NCBI GenBank assembly: GCA_002418265.1
Contig: DIDS01000023.1
Location: forward strand, 1 to 21,560
Length of the DNA: 21,560 nt
Reading direction: 5' to 3'
Origin: Acidimicrobiia bacterium UBA5794
Lineage (GTDB): Bacteria; Actinomycetota; Acidimicrobiia; Spongiisociales; UBA5794
Shown here: positions 6,524-14,186 of the stretch, in pieces
Layout of the letters: every line of letters starts with the position of its first letter
How positions within the stretch are numbered: position 1 is the first letter of the stretch
Made by a program: the position numbers and the translations under genes
The notes under the pieces: generated by a model
Told to the model about the DNA's origin: nothing
Seen by the model: only the letters and a program-made list of their open reading frames with translations
Databases searched by the model: none

Positions 6524-7999
6524 TCATGACGTTCGCTCAAGAAGATACTTGCTGTCGGTCGTTGGCACGTTGGTTGGATAGTCCCCACTCAGACACGCCG
6601 TACAGAATGCATCGGCAGCTGCCCCTGTTGCCTCAATGAGCTTTTCGAGATCGAGGTACACCAGCGAGTCGACTTCAAGATGTGCAGCGATCTCGTCGAC
6701 CGACCTGCTGGCAGCGAGGAGAGTTTCTCGGTCGCCGGTGTCCATCCCGTAGAAGCATGGCCAACGGTACGGAGGTGACGAGATTCGGAGATGCACCTCT
6801 GACGCTCCGGCCTCCCTGACCATGGCAACAAGCTGTTTCGTGGTGGAGCCCCGAATGATCGAGTCATCTACGAGAACCACTCGCTTGCCTTCGATCACAC
6901 CCGGCATCGCGTTGAGCTTCATCCGGACACCGCGTTCGCGCATGGTCTGCGTAGGTTCGATGAAGGTCCGCCCGACGTAACGATTCTTGACGAGGCCGTC
7001 GAAGAATGGAATCCCCGATACGGCAGCGAAGCCTTGTGCGGCAGGGATTCCGGATTCGGGAACGGGAACGGTGATGTCGGCCTCGACGGGTGCCTGTTCT
7101 GCGAGGAGCCGGCCCATTCTTTGTCGTGCCGTGTGGATCGTTTGGCCGAGCAGAATGGAATCGGGCCGTGCGAAATACACGAACTCGAAGAGGCACAGGC
7201 TCGATGCGGGGTTGTCGAACGGGAAGTGGCTCTTGGGGCCGTCCTCATCGATCACGACCATTTCACCCGGGTCGATTTGGCGTACGAATTCGGCTCCCAC
7301 AATGTCGAGCGCAGCAGTTTCGGACGCAACCAACCAGCTTTGGTCAAGCCTTCCGAGACAGAGAGGTCGAAAACCGTACGGATCGCGGACACCGACGAGG
7401 GTTGTGCGATCCATGACGGCGAGGGAGAAGGCACCCTCGAATGTGGGGAGAACCTTCGTAAGGGCTTCGGCGAGATCTGCGCCATCGTGAGACATCGCCC
7501 CGGCGATCACGTCGGTCATGAGTTCGGAGTCTGTTGTCGACACTCCTCCGTCTGCGTTTTGGGAAAGGTGATCCGTATTGGTCAAATTGCCGTTGTGGGC
7601 GAGGGCAATTCCGTTCGATCCGAGATGGCGAAAGACGGGCTGGGAGTTCTCCCAGCGGTTGGAGCCGGTTGTTGAGTATCTCGTATGTCCGATGGCAAGC
7701 GAGCCAGACAAACCAGCGAGTGTGGTCTCATCAAAAATCTGAGCCACCAAACCGAGGTCCTTGTAGACGGTCAGGTTGTCCCCGTCACTGACCGCAATCC
7801 CAGCACTTTCCTGACCTCGGTGCTGGAGGGCAAAAAGCCCAAAGTAGGTGAGGCGCGCGGCCTCAATGTCGGATCCGATGACGCCGAATACGCCACAGGC
7901 CTCTCCTGGGCGGTCATGGTCCAACATTGATCGGCCGGGAGTTGGTCGGCAAGGCACAGATTGATCAAGGGTCGGAGAATCCAGCGGTTCTTCGGTCAC
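6524..7999 (-). CDS. purF: Amidophosphoribosyltransferase, Fe-S type
   Basis: PurF makes 5-phosphoribosylamine from PRPP and glutamine, the first committed purine step. The class II glutaminase domain begins at Cys35 in EACGVFG, which becomes the N-terminal nucleophile after propeptide removal. The phosphoribosyltransferase domain has the PRPP loop VVLVDDSIIRGST (374-386). Cysteines 269, 415, 466 and 469 sit where the [4Fe-4S] ligands of the Bacillus subtilis type enzyme sit (LCLFEFVYFARPDS, RWPCFYGMD, FCTACLSGDYPT), so an oxygen-sensitive cluster is expected. The protein is 491 residues from GTG 7999. An internal Met25 would leave a 10-residue propeptide, closer to B. subtilis, but TACACT placed seven bases before the GTG favours the longer start. 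purM follows after four bases. Confidence 0.97.
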   Translation of the reverse strand: MTEEPLDSPTLDQSVPCRPTPGRSMLDHDRPGEACGVFGVIGSDIEAARLTYFGLFALQHRGQESAGIAVSDGDNLTVYKDLGLVAQIFDETTLAGLSGSLAIGHTRYSTTGSNRWENSQPVFRHLGSNGIALAHNGNLTNTDHLSQNADGGVSTTDSELMTDVIAGAMSHDGADLAEALTKVLPTFEGAFSLAVMDRTTLVGVRDPYGFRPLCLGRLDQSWLVASETAALDIVGAEFVRQIDPGEMVVIDEDGPKSHFPFDNPASSLCLFEFVYFARPDSILLGQTIHTARQRMGRLLAEQAPVEADITVPVPESGIPAAQGFAAVSGIPFFDGLVKNRYVGRTFIEPTQTMRERGVRMKLNAMPGVIEGKRVVLVDDSIIRGSTTKQLVAMVREAGASEVHLRISSPPYRWPCFYGMDTGDRETLLAASRSVDEIAAHLEVDSLVYLDLEKLIEATGAAADAFCTACLSGDYPTNVPTTDSKYLLERTS

Positions 8000-8006
8000 G
8001 AAGGCC

Positions 8007-8012
8007 AGTGTA
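8007..8012 (-). promoter_or_regulatory. Candidate -10 box TACACT of purF, probably leaderless
   Basis: On the minus strand, TACACT is followed by seven bases and then the GTG at 7999. ATGACC, about 16 bases upstream (8034-8029), matches a -35 at four of six positions and overlaps the end of the rhomboid gene. No Shine-Dalgarno sequence precedes the GTG. purF-purM could therefore have its own promoter as well as read-through. Confidence 0.4.
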
Positions 8013-8030
8013 CCCCTCGTGGGATCTGGG

Positions 8031-8873
8031 TCATATCACCAAGAACGCAGTGACCGTCACGGCGATGATCACGGCGACGCCGATGACGGTACGAATCGAT
8101 CTCGCATGTGGTTTTCCGACAGCGAACACGGACCAAAGCGCGGCGATTCCGACACCCGCAATGAAGCCGCCGAGATGCCCATACCAGTCGATTCCCGGCA
8201 CAAGAAAGGGCAGCGCGATGTTGATCGCCATGAGGAACCCAAGCTGATTGAACATGGCGCGGCCACCGGGGGAATGGCGCATCTTCCATGCAACAAACAT
8301 CCAGGCCCCGAACAGCCCAAAAATGGCTCCTGATGCTCCCACGGAGATACCGGCGTCTCCGAGTGCCGCCGACAGGAGACCGCCAGCACCTGCGGAAGCG
8401 AGATACAGCGATGTAAACGCTGGGCTTCCAACTTGCTGTTCCAGACGCGGTCCGAAGATGTATAGGGCATACATGTTGAAGAGAAGGTGCATGAGGCCAC
8501 CGTGAAGGAGAGCCACCGTGAAGATTCGGTACACCTCGGGTTGGTATCCAGTGTTGCCTGGTCGAATCAAAGCGAGGTTCTCGACAAGCCAACGGTTGAT
8601 GTCGGGCGAGACGAAGCCAAGAAGGTAAATCCCCGACGTGATGGCGATGATCGCCATTGAGACCGGGGCCGAGGCAAACGCAGGGCTCCTCGTCAATGAA
8701 CGGGCCTGTACGACTCGGGCTCGCGGGTCACTCCTGGAGCAGTCGGGACACTTCTGGCCGACCGATGCATCGTGGCTGCACTCGACGCAGATGGGCTTGC
8801 CGCACGTGGAACATGAAAGCCGTGTGGGCCGGTCTGGATGCCGATAGCAAACGGTGGTTGTTGGGTCAGTCAC
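8031..8873 (-). CDS. Rhomboid-family intramembrane serine protease with N-terminal zinc finger
   Basis: A 280-residue protein. Residues 9-45 hold a Cys/His zinc finger of the B-box-like kind: C9, H12, C21, C24, C29, C32, H34, C42 and C45. The rhomboid fold follows, with about seven hydrophobic segments from residue 70 on. Catalytic features are HGGLMHLLFNM with His129 and Asn133 (oxyanion), GASGAIFG with nucleophile Ser181, and GHLGGFIAG with His233, so it should be active. It would cleave membrane-embedded substrates, which are unknown. This layout (zinc finger plus rhomboid) is common in actinomycetes. The start is GTG 8873, with TACCGT six bases upstream and no Shine-Dalgarno sequence. It lies 31 bases before purF; no functional link to purine synthesis is apparent. 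Confidence 0.95.
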   Translation of the reverse strand: MTDPTTTVCYRHPDRPTRLSCSTCGKPICVECSHDASVGQKCPDCSRSDPRARVVQARSLTRSPAFASAPVSMAIIAITSGIYLLGFVSPDINRWLVENLALIRPGNTGYQPEVYRIFTVALLHGGLMHLLFNMYALYIFGPRLEQQVGSPAFTSLYLASAGAGGLLSAALGDAGISVGASGAIFGLFGAWMFVAWKMRHSPGGRAMFNQLGFLMAINIALPFLVPGIDWYGHLGGFIAGVGIAALWSVFAVGKPHARSIRTVIGVAVIIAVTVTAFLVI

Positions 8874-8879
8874 CCCGCA

Positions 8880-8885
8880 ACGGTA
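8880..8885 (-). promoter_or_regulatory. Candidate -10 box TACCGT of the rhomboid gene, probably leaderless
   Basis: On the minus strand, TACCGT is followed by six bases and the GTG start at 8873. No clear -35 is visible. It follows the same TANNNT-short gap-start layout as purF and the TetR gene. Confidence 0.35.
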
Positions 8886-8922
8886 ACGACGACCAAATCA
8901 AACAACACCAAGCGCACGAGCA

Positions 8923-8944
8923 CGTCCCCCCTTCCGGGGGGACG
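8923..8944 (-). terminator. Short GC-rich hairpin with a GGAA tetraloop
   Basis: Arms 8923-8931 and 8936-8944 pair over nine base pairs, six of them G-C runs. Read on the minus strand the loop is GGAA, a GNRA-type tetraloop that makes RNA hairpins very stable. No U-tract follows. It lies upstream of the rhomboid promoter and about 380 bases after the amidohydrolase, so it could end read-through transcripts. Confidence 0.4.
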
Positions 8945-9003
8945 GATACGACGTAGTCGGATCAGGGGGGCGTGCGAGCCTTCGAGCCCCCGTTTTCCAG
9001 CGG

Positions 9004-9273
9004 TTGACGAAGTACCGCCTTCGTACTCCTGCGCTAGCAGGCTGTCCGGCTCCCTGCATCCCCTTAACGATTGCATTCCCCGTTGCTGCGGCCAGGACGG
9101 AGATCGACGCCGGGCGTTCCGTTGCGCTGCACGGCATCAGGCTCCACGCCGATGGGTCGGGCGTGAGGGCAACGACATTTGATGGAACAGACGCGGTCGG
9201 CCACGAAGCATTCTGGTTCGCTTGGAGCCAGTTCTACCCCGACACCGTCGTCTGGATACCTCCGTCCCCCTGA
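9004..9273 (+). pseudogene. Possible remnant of a DUF3179-like protein (C-terminal tail)
   Basis: This + strand frame lies alone among minus-strand genes. Its last 45 codons (from about 9130) encode HGIRLHADGSGV... and then EAFWFAWSQFYPDTVVW before TGA 9271-9273. An aromatic 'FWFAW..F.PDT' ending is, from memory, characteristic of the DUF3179 family, whose full proteins are several hundred residues long. The upstream part of the frame shows no recognisable domain, and an in-frame stop lies at 8884-8886. I see no ribosome binding site at the ATG. The best reading is the tail of a gene that decayed by deletion or frameshift. A small unrelated gene or chance frame remains possible. Confidence 0.3.
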
Positions 9274-9327
9274 GCCCCGGATCCGACGTTCTGGTCCATG
9301 CGTGGGCTTGGCCGATAGCGTCGGTTT

Positions 9328-10749
9328 CTAGCCATACGGACACAGCGACTCGGATCCCGGCGAGCAATGCTCGGTCACACCGCCGACGATGGTGGTGAGC
9401 ACCGTCAGATCGAGGAGGTCATCCGGCGGGGTCGTCAGGGGATTCGCGGAGAGGACGATGAGATCGGCCAGTTTGCCCGGGGTGAGAGATCCGATCTCGG
9501 CCTCGCGGCCGAGGGCATAGGCGGCGTTGATCGTCATCATCTGTACCGCTTGGTCGATGGTCACCCCTCCGGTTGTCATCCACGGTTCCGGTGTGCAGGG
9601 CTGCCCATCGTCGCCCAGACGGCTGCGGGTCACGAGGCTGTACAGATCGGGGATCGTTCCATCGGGCGGCCACGCGGGATCGTCGCTGTGCCACGCCACG
9701 ATGGTTCCGGGTGCTGCCTCGATGATCGTGTTCGGCCGTTCCCCGAACTCTTTGAAGAAGTCGGTCCATTCCAGATCGGTGCAGGCCGGCGAACCGCCGA
9801 AGACGACTGGGACGACTCCGATCTCTCGATACCGAACCGCGCTTTCGGGGGTGACGAACGTGTTGTGGTCGATGCGATGCCGCAAATCAGTGTCGGAGTC
9901 CTCAAGGGCCGACTCGTAGGCGTCAAGAACCCGCTCGATGGCGAGATCCCCCTGGGCATGCACAACCACCTGGAGGGAACGTTCGTCGGCGGCGACGATC
10001 CAGTCGCGCAGAGTCGACATTTCCTGGTAGGGCGGACCGATTGTTGCCCCTGGAGCCCACGGTTCGCTTGCCGCGACCGCGCCACACACGAAACTCCCGT
10101 CGGAGAAGATCTTCACCCCGGCCAATGACAGGCGGTCGGTGATCGGACCCGGTGTGAGGTTCTTCCACCACTCGTCGTATGGGACGCCGCACGGATCGGT
10201 GATCGCGGCGTACATGAGAAGACGCACTCGGATCGCGTCGGACCGGGCACGGGTGACGAACTCGTCGTAGAGGTCGGGTTCCACCGACCCGTCGGCGATT
10301 GTCGTGATCCCGGCGGCGAGCGTGCGCTGCTGATCGTCTTCGAATCCAACGGCGTCCGAGAGGGCATGCGAATGGGGATCCACGAATCCGGGGAGGAGCG
10401 TCCGGCCGGCGAGGTCCACCACCTCGGTCGATGCGTCCACGAGGATCTCGATGTCGGCACGGTCGCCGACGGCGACGATCCGATCACCCGTCACGGCGAG
10501 GGCTTCGGCCATACCAATGTCGGGGTCCATCGTGACGATCGGACCACCAAAGAATACGAGGTCTGCCGAATCGGTCGAGGGTTCGGTTGGGTTTGTCGTG
10601 GTCGTCTCAACCGTGATCGTCGTACCGCTGGCGGTCGTGGTAGTGGCCGGCGCGACCGTTGTGGTCGGGTCCGTCCCCGGTGTGCAGGCGGCGGTCACCA
10701 GGGCGGCAGTTATGACGACACCGATGAGTCTCGCCGATCGGTTCAACAT
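9328..10749 (-). CDS. Lipoprotein amidohydrolase (YtcJ-like, Amidohydro_3)
   Basis: A 473-residue protein. A lipoprotein signal peptide (RSAR, hydrophobic core, lipobox TAAC with Cys22) is followed by a Thr/Pro-rich linker to about residue 62, so the enzyme should be anchored on the outer face of the membrane. The amidohydrolase domain shows ADLVFFGGPIVTMDP, LPGFVDPHSHA (metal-binding His126 and His128), KIFSDGS, VVVHAQGD, RIDHN, AWHSDDP and the C-terminal GSLTPGKLADLIVLSANPL. These are the YtcJ/Amidohydro_3 hallmarks, a family acting on N-acyl or amide bonds of unknown natural substrates. ATG 10749 is preferred: TAGTGT lies eight bases upstream. An in-frame GTG at 10761 would add four residues. 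The gene sits downstream of purL and a two-TM miniprotein, with no obvious purine link. Confidence 0.93.
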   Translation of the reverse strand: MLNRSARLIGVVITAALVTAACTPGTDPTTTVAPATTTTASGTTITVETTTTNPTEPSTDSADLVFFGGPIVTMDPDIGMAEALAVTGDRIVAVGDRADIEILVDASTEVVDLAGRTLLPGFVDPHSHALSDAVGFEDDQQRTLAAGITTIADGSVEPDLYDEFVTRARSDAIRVRLLMYAAITDPCGVPYDEWWKNLTPGPITDRLSLAGVKIFSDGSFVCGAVAASEPWAPGATIGPPYQEMSTLRDWIVAADERSLQVVVHAQGDLAIERVLDAYESALEDSDTDLRHRIDHNTFVTPESAVRYREIGVVPVVFGGSPACTDLEWTDFFKEFGERPNTIIEAAPGTIVAWHSDDPAWPPDGTIPDLYSLVTRSRLGDDGQPCTPEPWMTTGGVTIDQAVQMMTINAAYALGREAEIGSLTPGKLADLIVLSANPLTTPPDDLLDLTVLTTIVGGVTEHCSPGSESLCPYG

Positions 10750-10757
10750 GACGGGGA

Positions 10758-10763
10758 ACACTA
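10758..10763 (-). promoter_or_regulatory. Candidate -10 box TAGTGT of the amidohydrolase gene
   Basis: On the minus strand, TAGTGT lies eight bases before ATG 10749. No Shine-Dalgarno sequence is seen. The alternative GTG start at 10761 lies inside this hexamer, so the two interpretations exclude each other. Weak evidence alone. Confidence 0.28.
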
Positions 10764-10857
10764 CTGCATAGAACGAACGATCCGAGGAGGTTCGCCCACT
10801 CGGGAGTGACGTGGAGTAGCGATCCGCGCCTTGGGAGTTGAACAGCCGGAGGGCGTC

Positions 10858-11043
10858 CTACGACTTGTTCTTGTCGATTGCTGCCCACCCCAGCGCAAAG
10901 AGGATGACAAGCACCGCACCGGTGAAACTTCCGAACACCGTTGTTGTATCGCGATCTGTGGATTTCAGCCAGATCCAGTGCAACCCTGCGAGAACGCCAA
11001 GGACTAGACCGATAGCGAGCAGCTTTTTCTGCATCCGCGACAT
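10858..11043 (-). CDS. Two-TM membrane miniprotein
   Basis: A 61-residue protein with a basic start (SRMQKK), a hydrophobic segment at about 8-25, a polar loop with DRDTTT, a second hydrophobic segment at about 37-54 and a polar basic end. The pattern is a helical hairpin in the membrane. I do not recognise the family. It begins 46 bases after the purL stop on the same strand; the Shine-Dalgarno sequence is weak (GAGAG, rather far from the ATG), and an in-frame Met4 could also serve. The position between genes, the lack of overlap and the clean TM pattern make it more likely real than not. The amidohydrolase follows about 100 bases later. Confidence 0.55.
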   Translation of the reverse strand: MSRMQKKLLAIGLVLGVLAGLHWIWLKSTDRDTTTVFGSFTGAVLVILFALGWAAIDKNKS

Positions 11044-11089
11044 GTTCTAGAGCTCTCTCACAGGTGCACTACGGGTGGGCCAAGTGCCA

Positions 11090-13249
11090 TCAGTGCATCC
11101 GGCGTGGGATGGCGTTGGCCCACACGGCGCGGGCTTCTGAGATGCTGATGCTTCCCGCCGCTCCGAAGTCGATGGTTGAACCGCCCATTGTACCGATTCG
11201 TTGATGGTGCACACCTGTATCGAGGTGGGCACGGTGCGTGATCGCAAGGAATCGGAGCGGGGTCTCGTCAAGCAATTCAGCGGTTGAGAGTCCGTCGACT
11301 GTGATTCCGAGGTCCGACTTGATGGCTATCTCTGTGAGGGCGACGGCAAACCCTCCTGTTGATATGTCGTGCAACACAGCGGTCGTCGGCGCGAGTTCGG
11401 TTGCCAGAGCGATGATGTTCCTGGCTGTCGCACCGTCGGCTTCCATCGGGCGCCCACGAAGCTTCTGGTTGATGATCCGGTCGTACGCTGAACCTGCGAA
11501 GTCGCCCTGGCAAGGGTCGCCAACCAACCAGATCGCCATGCCATCTTGAGCACGGTCGAGCCGGGGAGGGAACTGCGGCATGGGATCGCAGAAGCCAAGC
11601 ATTCCCACGACCGGCGTCGGGTAGATGTCGACTCCGTCGGTCTGGTTGTAGAACGACACGTTGCCACCGACCACCGGGAGATCAAGCTTCTCGCATGCCG
11701 ATGCCATTCCCTCAACCGATTCGACGAACTGCCACATCACTTCGGGGTTCTCCGGCGATCCGAAGTTGAGATTGTTGACCACGGCGTACGGGGCAGCACC
11801 CGTCACGGCGACGTTGAGCGCCGCTTCAAAGACGATGCGTTCCGACGCACGACGTGGGTCAAGCCACGTCCGATGCGCATCGCCGTCGGTTGAGACGGCA
11901 AGACCCTTGCTTGTTCCCTTGATGCGCATGAGAGACGCGTTGTGGCCAGGTTCGATGACAGTATTGAGAAACAGCATGTGGTCGTACTGATTCGAAATCC
12001 ACGAGCGGTCGCCGATGGCGGGATCGTCGAGCAACTGTCGAAGCGCATCCGTGACGTCCCCGTCGGGGGGAGGGATCGGTTGATCGGCCCAGACCTCATC
12101 GAGATAGGTCGGTCGCTGGACCGGGCGGTCATACTTTGGCGCATCGTCGGCGAGCGAGGCTGCCGGAACGTCAGCGACAAGCTCTCCTTTGGCGTACACC
12201 TTGAGCTGCGGCCCTTCTGTAACGGTTCCGATGACGGACGCTTGAATCTCCCACTTGGCGGCAAGGTCCAGAACCTCGGTTTCATTGTGCGGTGTCACGA
12301 TGGCAAGCATGCGTTCCTGGGACTCCGACATCAGAATTTCGCCAGGCGTCATGTCGTGTTCGCGCACATGGACACGTTCAAGATCAACGTCCATACCAAG
12401 TCCCCCATTGCCGGCCACCTCGGATGTTGCACACGAAATGCCCGCGGCTCCGAGATCCTGGATCGCCACGACCAGTCCACGGTCATAGAGTTCGAGGCAG
12501 GCCTCGATGAGCTTCTTCTCCTCGAAGGGGTCACCGATCTGGACATTCGGCCGCTTCTCCTCGTCACCGGCCTCAAAGGACGCCGAAGCGAGGATCGATG
12601 CGCCGCCGATGCCATCGCGACCGGTGGCGTTCCCGAGCAGGATCGCCTTGTTCCCGACACCCGAGGCTGCCGAAAGCACGAGTTGCTCCCTCTTGAGAAG
12701 ACCGAGCGCCATCACATTGACGAGTGGGTTCTGCGAAAAGCAATCAGCGAATTCAACCTCGCCCCCAAGGGTCGGAACCCCGACGGCGTTTCCGTATCCG
12801 GCGATACCTGAGACAACGCCCTCGAAGAGGTACCGGTTGCGGGGGTCCTCAAGGGGCCCGAACCGCAGCGGATCCCACACCGCAACGGGTCGCGCACCCA
12901 TGGTGAAGATGTCGCGCAGGATGCCACCAACCCCCGTTGCGGCACCCTGATACGGCTCGACGAAGGACGGATGGTTGTGACTCTCGATGCGCAGCGCCGC
13001 GAGCCAGCCATCGCCGAGATCAACGACGCCAGCATTCTCGCCGGGTCCTACGACGACCCACGGCTGATCCGATCGGAACTTACCGAGATGCGTACGCGAC
13101 GATTTGTAGGAGCAGTGCTCGGACCACATGACCGAGTACATGGCCAGTTCGGCAGCCAGAGGCACGCGTCCCAGGATCTCGATGACCCGGTGGTACTCGT
13201 CGTCGGTCATGCCCAGTTGGATGTGGTCTGGCTGCTGTGTGGCTGTCAC
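11090..13249 (-). CDS. purL: Phosphoribosylformylglycinamidine synthase subunit II, small PurL
   Basis: The synthetase subunit of the PurS-PurQ-PurL complex, converting FGAR, ATP and glutamine to FGAM. At 719 residues it is the small form, lacking the fused N-terminal PurS-like and C-terminal glutaminase domains of long PurL. Motifs include MWSEHCSYKSSR (41-52), ESHNHPSFVEPYQGAATGVGGI (89-110), DLGAAGISCATSE, EQ-free SESQERMLAIV, the second-half VNNLNFGSPENPEVMWQF, PVVGGNVSFYNQT and HDISTGGFAVAL. It starts at a GTG sharing four bases with the purQ stop (GTGA), with GAAGGG eight bases upstream. All three subunit genes are adjacent, as expected for a fixed stoichiometry complex. Confidence 0.97.
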   Translation of the reverse strand: MTATQQPDHIQLGMTDDEYHRVIEILGRVPLAAELAMYSVMWSEHCSYKSSRTHLGKFRSDQPWVVVGPGENAGVVDLGDGWLAALRIESHNHPSFVEPYQGAATGVGGILRDIFTMGARPVAVWDPLRFGPLEDPRNRYLFEGVVSGIAGYGNAVGVPTLGGEVEFADCFSQNPLVNVMALGLLKREQLVLSAASGVGNKAILLGNATGRDGIGGASILASASFEAGDEEKRPNVQIGDPFEEKKLIEACLELYDRGLVVAIQDLGAAGISCATSEVAGNGGLGMDVDLERVHVREHDMTPGEILMSESQERMLAIVTPHNETEVLDLAAKWEIQASVIGTVTEGPQLKVYAKGELVADVPAASLADDAPKYDRPVQRPTYLDEVWADQPIPPPDGDVTDALRQLLDDPAIGDRSWISNQYDHMLFLNTVIEPGHNASLMRIKGTSKGLAVSTDGDAHRTWLDPRRASERIVFEAALNVAVTGAAPYAVVNNLNFGSPENPEVMWQFVESVEGMASACEKLDLPVVGGNVSFYNQTDGVDIYPTPVVGMLGFCDPMPQFPPRLDRAQDGMAIWLVGDPCQGDFAGSAYDRIINQKLRGRPMEADGATARNIIALATELAPTTAVLHDISTGGFAVALTEIAIKSDLGITVDGLSTAELLDETPLRFLAITHRAHLDTGVHHQRIGTMGGSTIDFGAAGSISISEARAVWANAIPRRMH

Positions 13250-13938
13250 ACACGAACCCTTCGGACGGACTCGACGAAGCTCTCGATCATCACCATGCCA
13301 TCGTTCGATCCCAGGATGGTCTCGGAAGCCCGTTCAGGGTGTGGCATGAGACCAGCCACGTTCCGAGCCGCGTTGGTGATACCGGCGATCGCATTGGTGG
13401 AACCGTTCGGATTTGAATGCTCGCGGATCTCTCCATCGGGATCGCAGTACCGGAGAATGACCTCGTCTGCGTCCTCGATTGCATCGATGTCGTCCGCCAC
13501 GAACTGTCCCTCATACGAGTTGAGTGGGATCTTGAGCACCTGCCCGATGGTGGCTGCAGACGTCAGGATGCTGTCGGTGGATTCCACCCGCAGATACACC
13601 GGTTTGCAGATGAACTTCAGATCTCGATTGGCGACAAGGGCGCCCGGCAGGATGCCGGCCTCACAAAGGATCTGGAACCCGTTACAGATGCCAAGAATCG
13701 GAATGCCAGACGCTGCGAGTCGTTCAACTTCAGCCATCACGGGCGAGAACCGTGCAATGGCACCGGTGCGGACATAGTCGCCGTGCGCGAATCCTCCTGG
13801 GAGCACCACCCCGAGCGCCCAAGCAAGATCGGTTTCGGTATGCCACACGAGCTCGGAATCTGCGCCAGCCAGATCGAGGGCGTGGACGATGTCGTGTTCG
13901 CAGTTGGTGCCGGGGAACACGACAACCGCAATCGTCAT
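13246..13938 (-). CDS. purQ: Phosphoribosylformylglycinamidine synthase, glutaminase subunit PurQ
   Basis: A 230-residue class I glutamine amidotransferase that supplies ammonia to PurL. It begins with MTIAVVVFPGTNCEHD, the family N-terminus. The nucleophile is Cys85 in GICNGFQ, and the rest of the triad is His200 and Glu202 in MPHPE. The oxyanion region is PGGFAHGDYVRTGAIA (47-62). The ATG at 13938 overlaps the purS stop (ATGA) and has GAGGCGG upstream. A longer frame reaching 13995 overlaps purS and is not the start. The gene ends with a GTGA overlap into purL. Confidence 0.97.
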   Translation of the reverse strand: MTIAVVVFPGTNCEHDIVHALDLAGADSELVWHTETDLAWALGVVLPGGFAHGDYVRTGAIARFSPVMAEVERLAASGIPILGICNGFQILCEAGILPGALVANRDLKFICKPVYLRVESTDSILTSAATIGQVLKIPLNSYEGQFVADDIDAIEDADEVILRYCDPDGEIREHSNPNGSTNAIAGITNAARNVAGLMPHPERASETILGSNDGMVMIESFVESVRRVRV

Positions 13939-14186
13939 GTCACCGCCTCGATTGCAAACGCTTCGATGACCGGGTTCGCAAGCAGTCGCATGCACATCTC
14001 CTCCACCTGAGATCGGGCTGTCGCCAAATTCTTGGCTTCGACCTCGATGGCGATGATGCGACCAAATGAGACATCGCCGACCCCGCCGTAGCCCAGATCG
14101 TGGAGCGCCTTCTTGGCCGTTGTTCCCTCGGGATCAGAGAGACCCTCTTTCCGGGTGATGGTGATTTCAAAGGCGTGGGTGGTCAC
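13935..14186 (-). CDS. purS: Phosphoribosylformylglycinamidine synthase subunit PurS
   Basis: An 83-residue small subunit that bridges PurL and PurQ and is needed for ammonia transfer. It matches the family in length and pattern: a first beta strand FEITITRKEGLSDPEGTTAKKALHDLGY, then the V.FGRIIAIEVEA strand, then a helix with a Cys-Met-Arg-Leu-Leu-Ala-Asn-Pro-Val-Ile turn close to the C-terminus. The start is GTG 14186, sharing GTGA with the purC stop, and the end shares ATGA with purQ. It is short and easily missed, but position and pattern leave little doubt. Confidence 0.95.
   Translation of the reverse strand: MTTHAFEITITRKEGLSDPEGTTAKKALHDLGYGGVGDVSFGRIIAIEVEAKNLATARSQVEEMCMRLLANPVIEAFAIEAVT

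Larger units (their letters stand above)
8874..9327. other. 454-base gap between the amidohydrolase and rhomboid genes
   Basis: No intact gene on the minus strand, which carries both neighbours. The gap holds the rhomboid promoter region (from 8880), a 9-bp hairpin at 8923-8944, and a short + strand open frame ending at 9273 whose last part looks like the tail of a decayed gene. Bases 9274-9327 hold nothing recognisable apart from a weak CCGACG/CGTCGG pair with a wide loop. No tRNA-like structure was found. Confidence 0.7.

Noticed and set aside
8990..9090. Possible tRNA-like fold in the gap (AGTAC/GTACT stem)
   Set aside because: No acceptor stem, T-loop consensus or CCA-adjacent structure could be assembled on either strand.
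11942..12811. 289-codon open frame on the + strand inside purL
   Set aside because: It is antisense to conserved purL codons, has no recognisable domain, and is a high-GC shadow frame.
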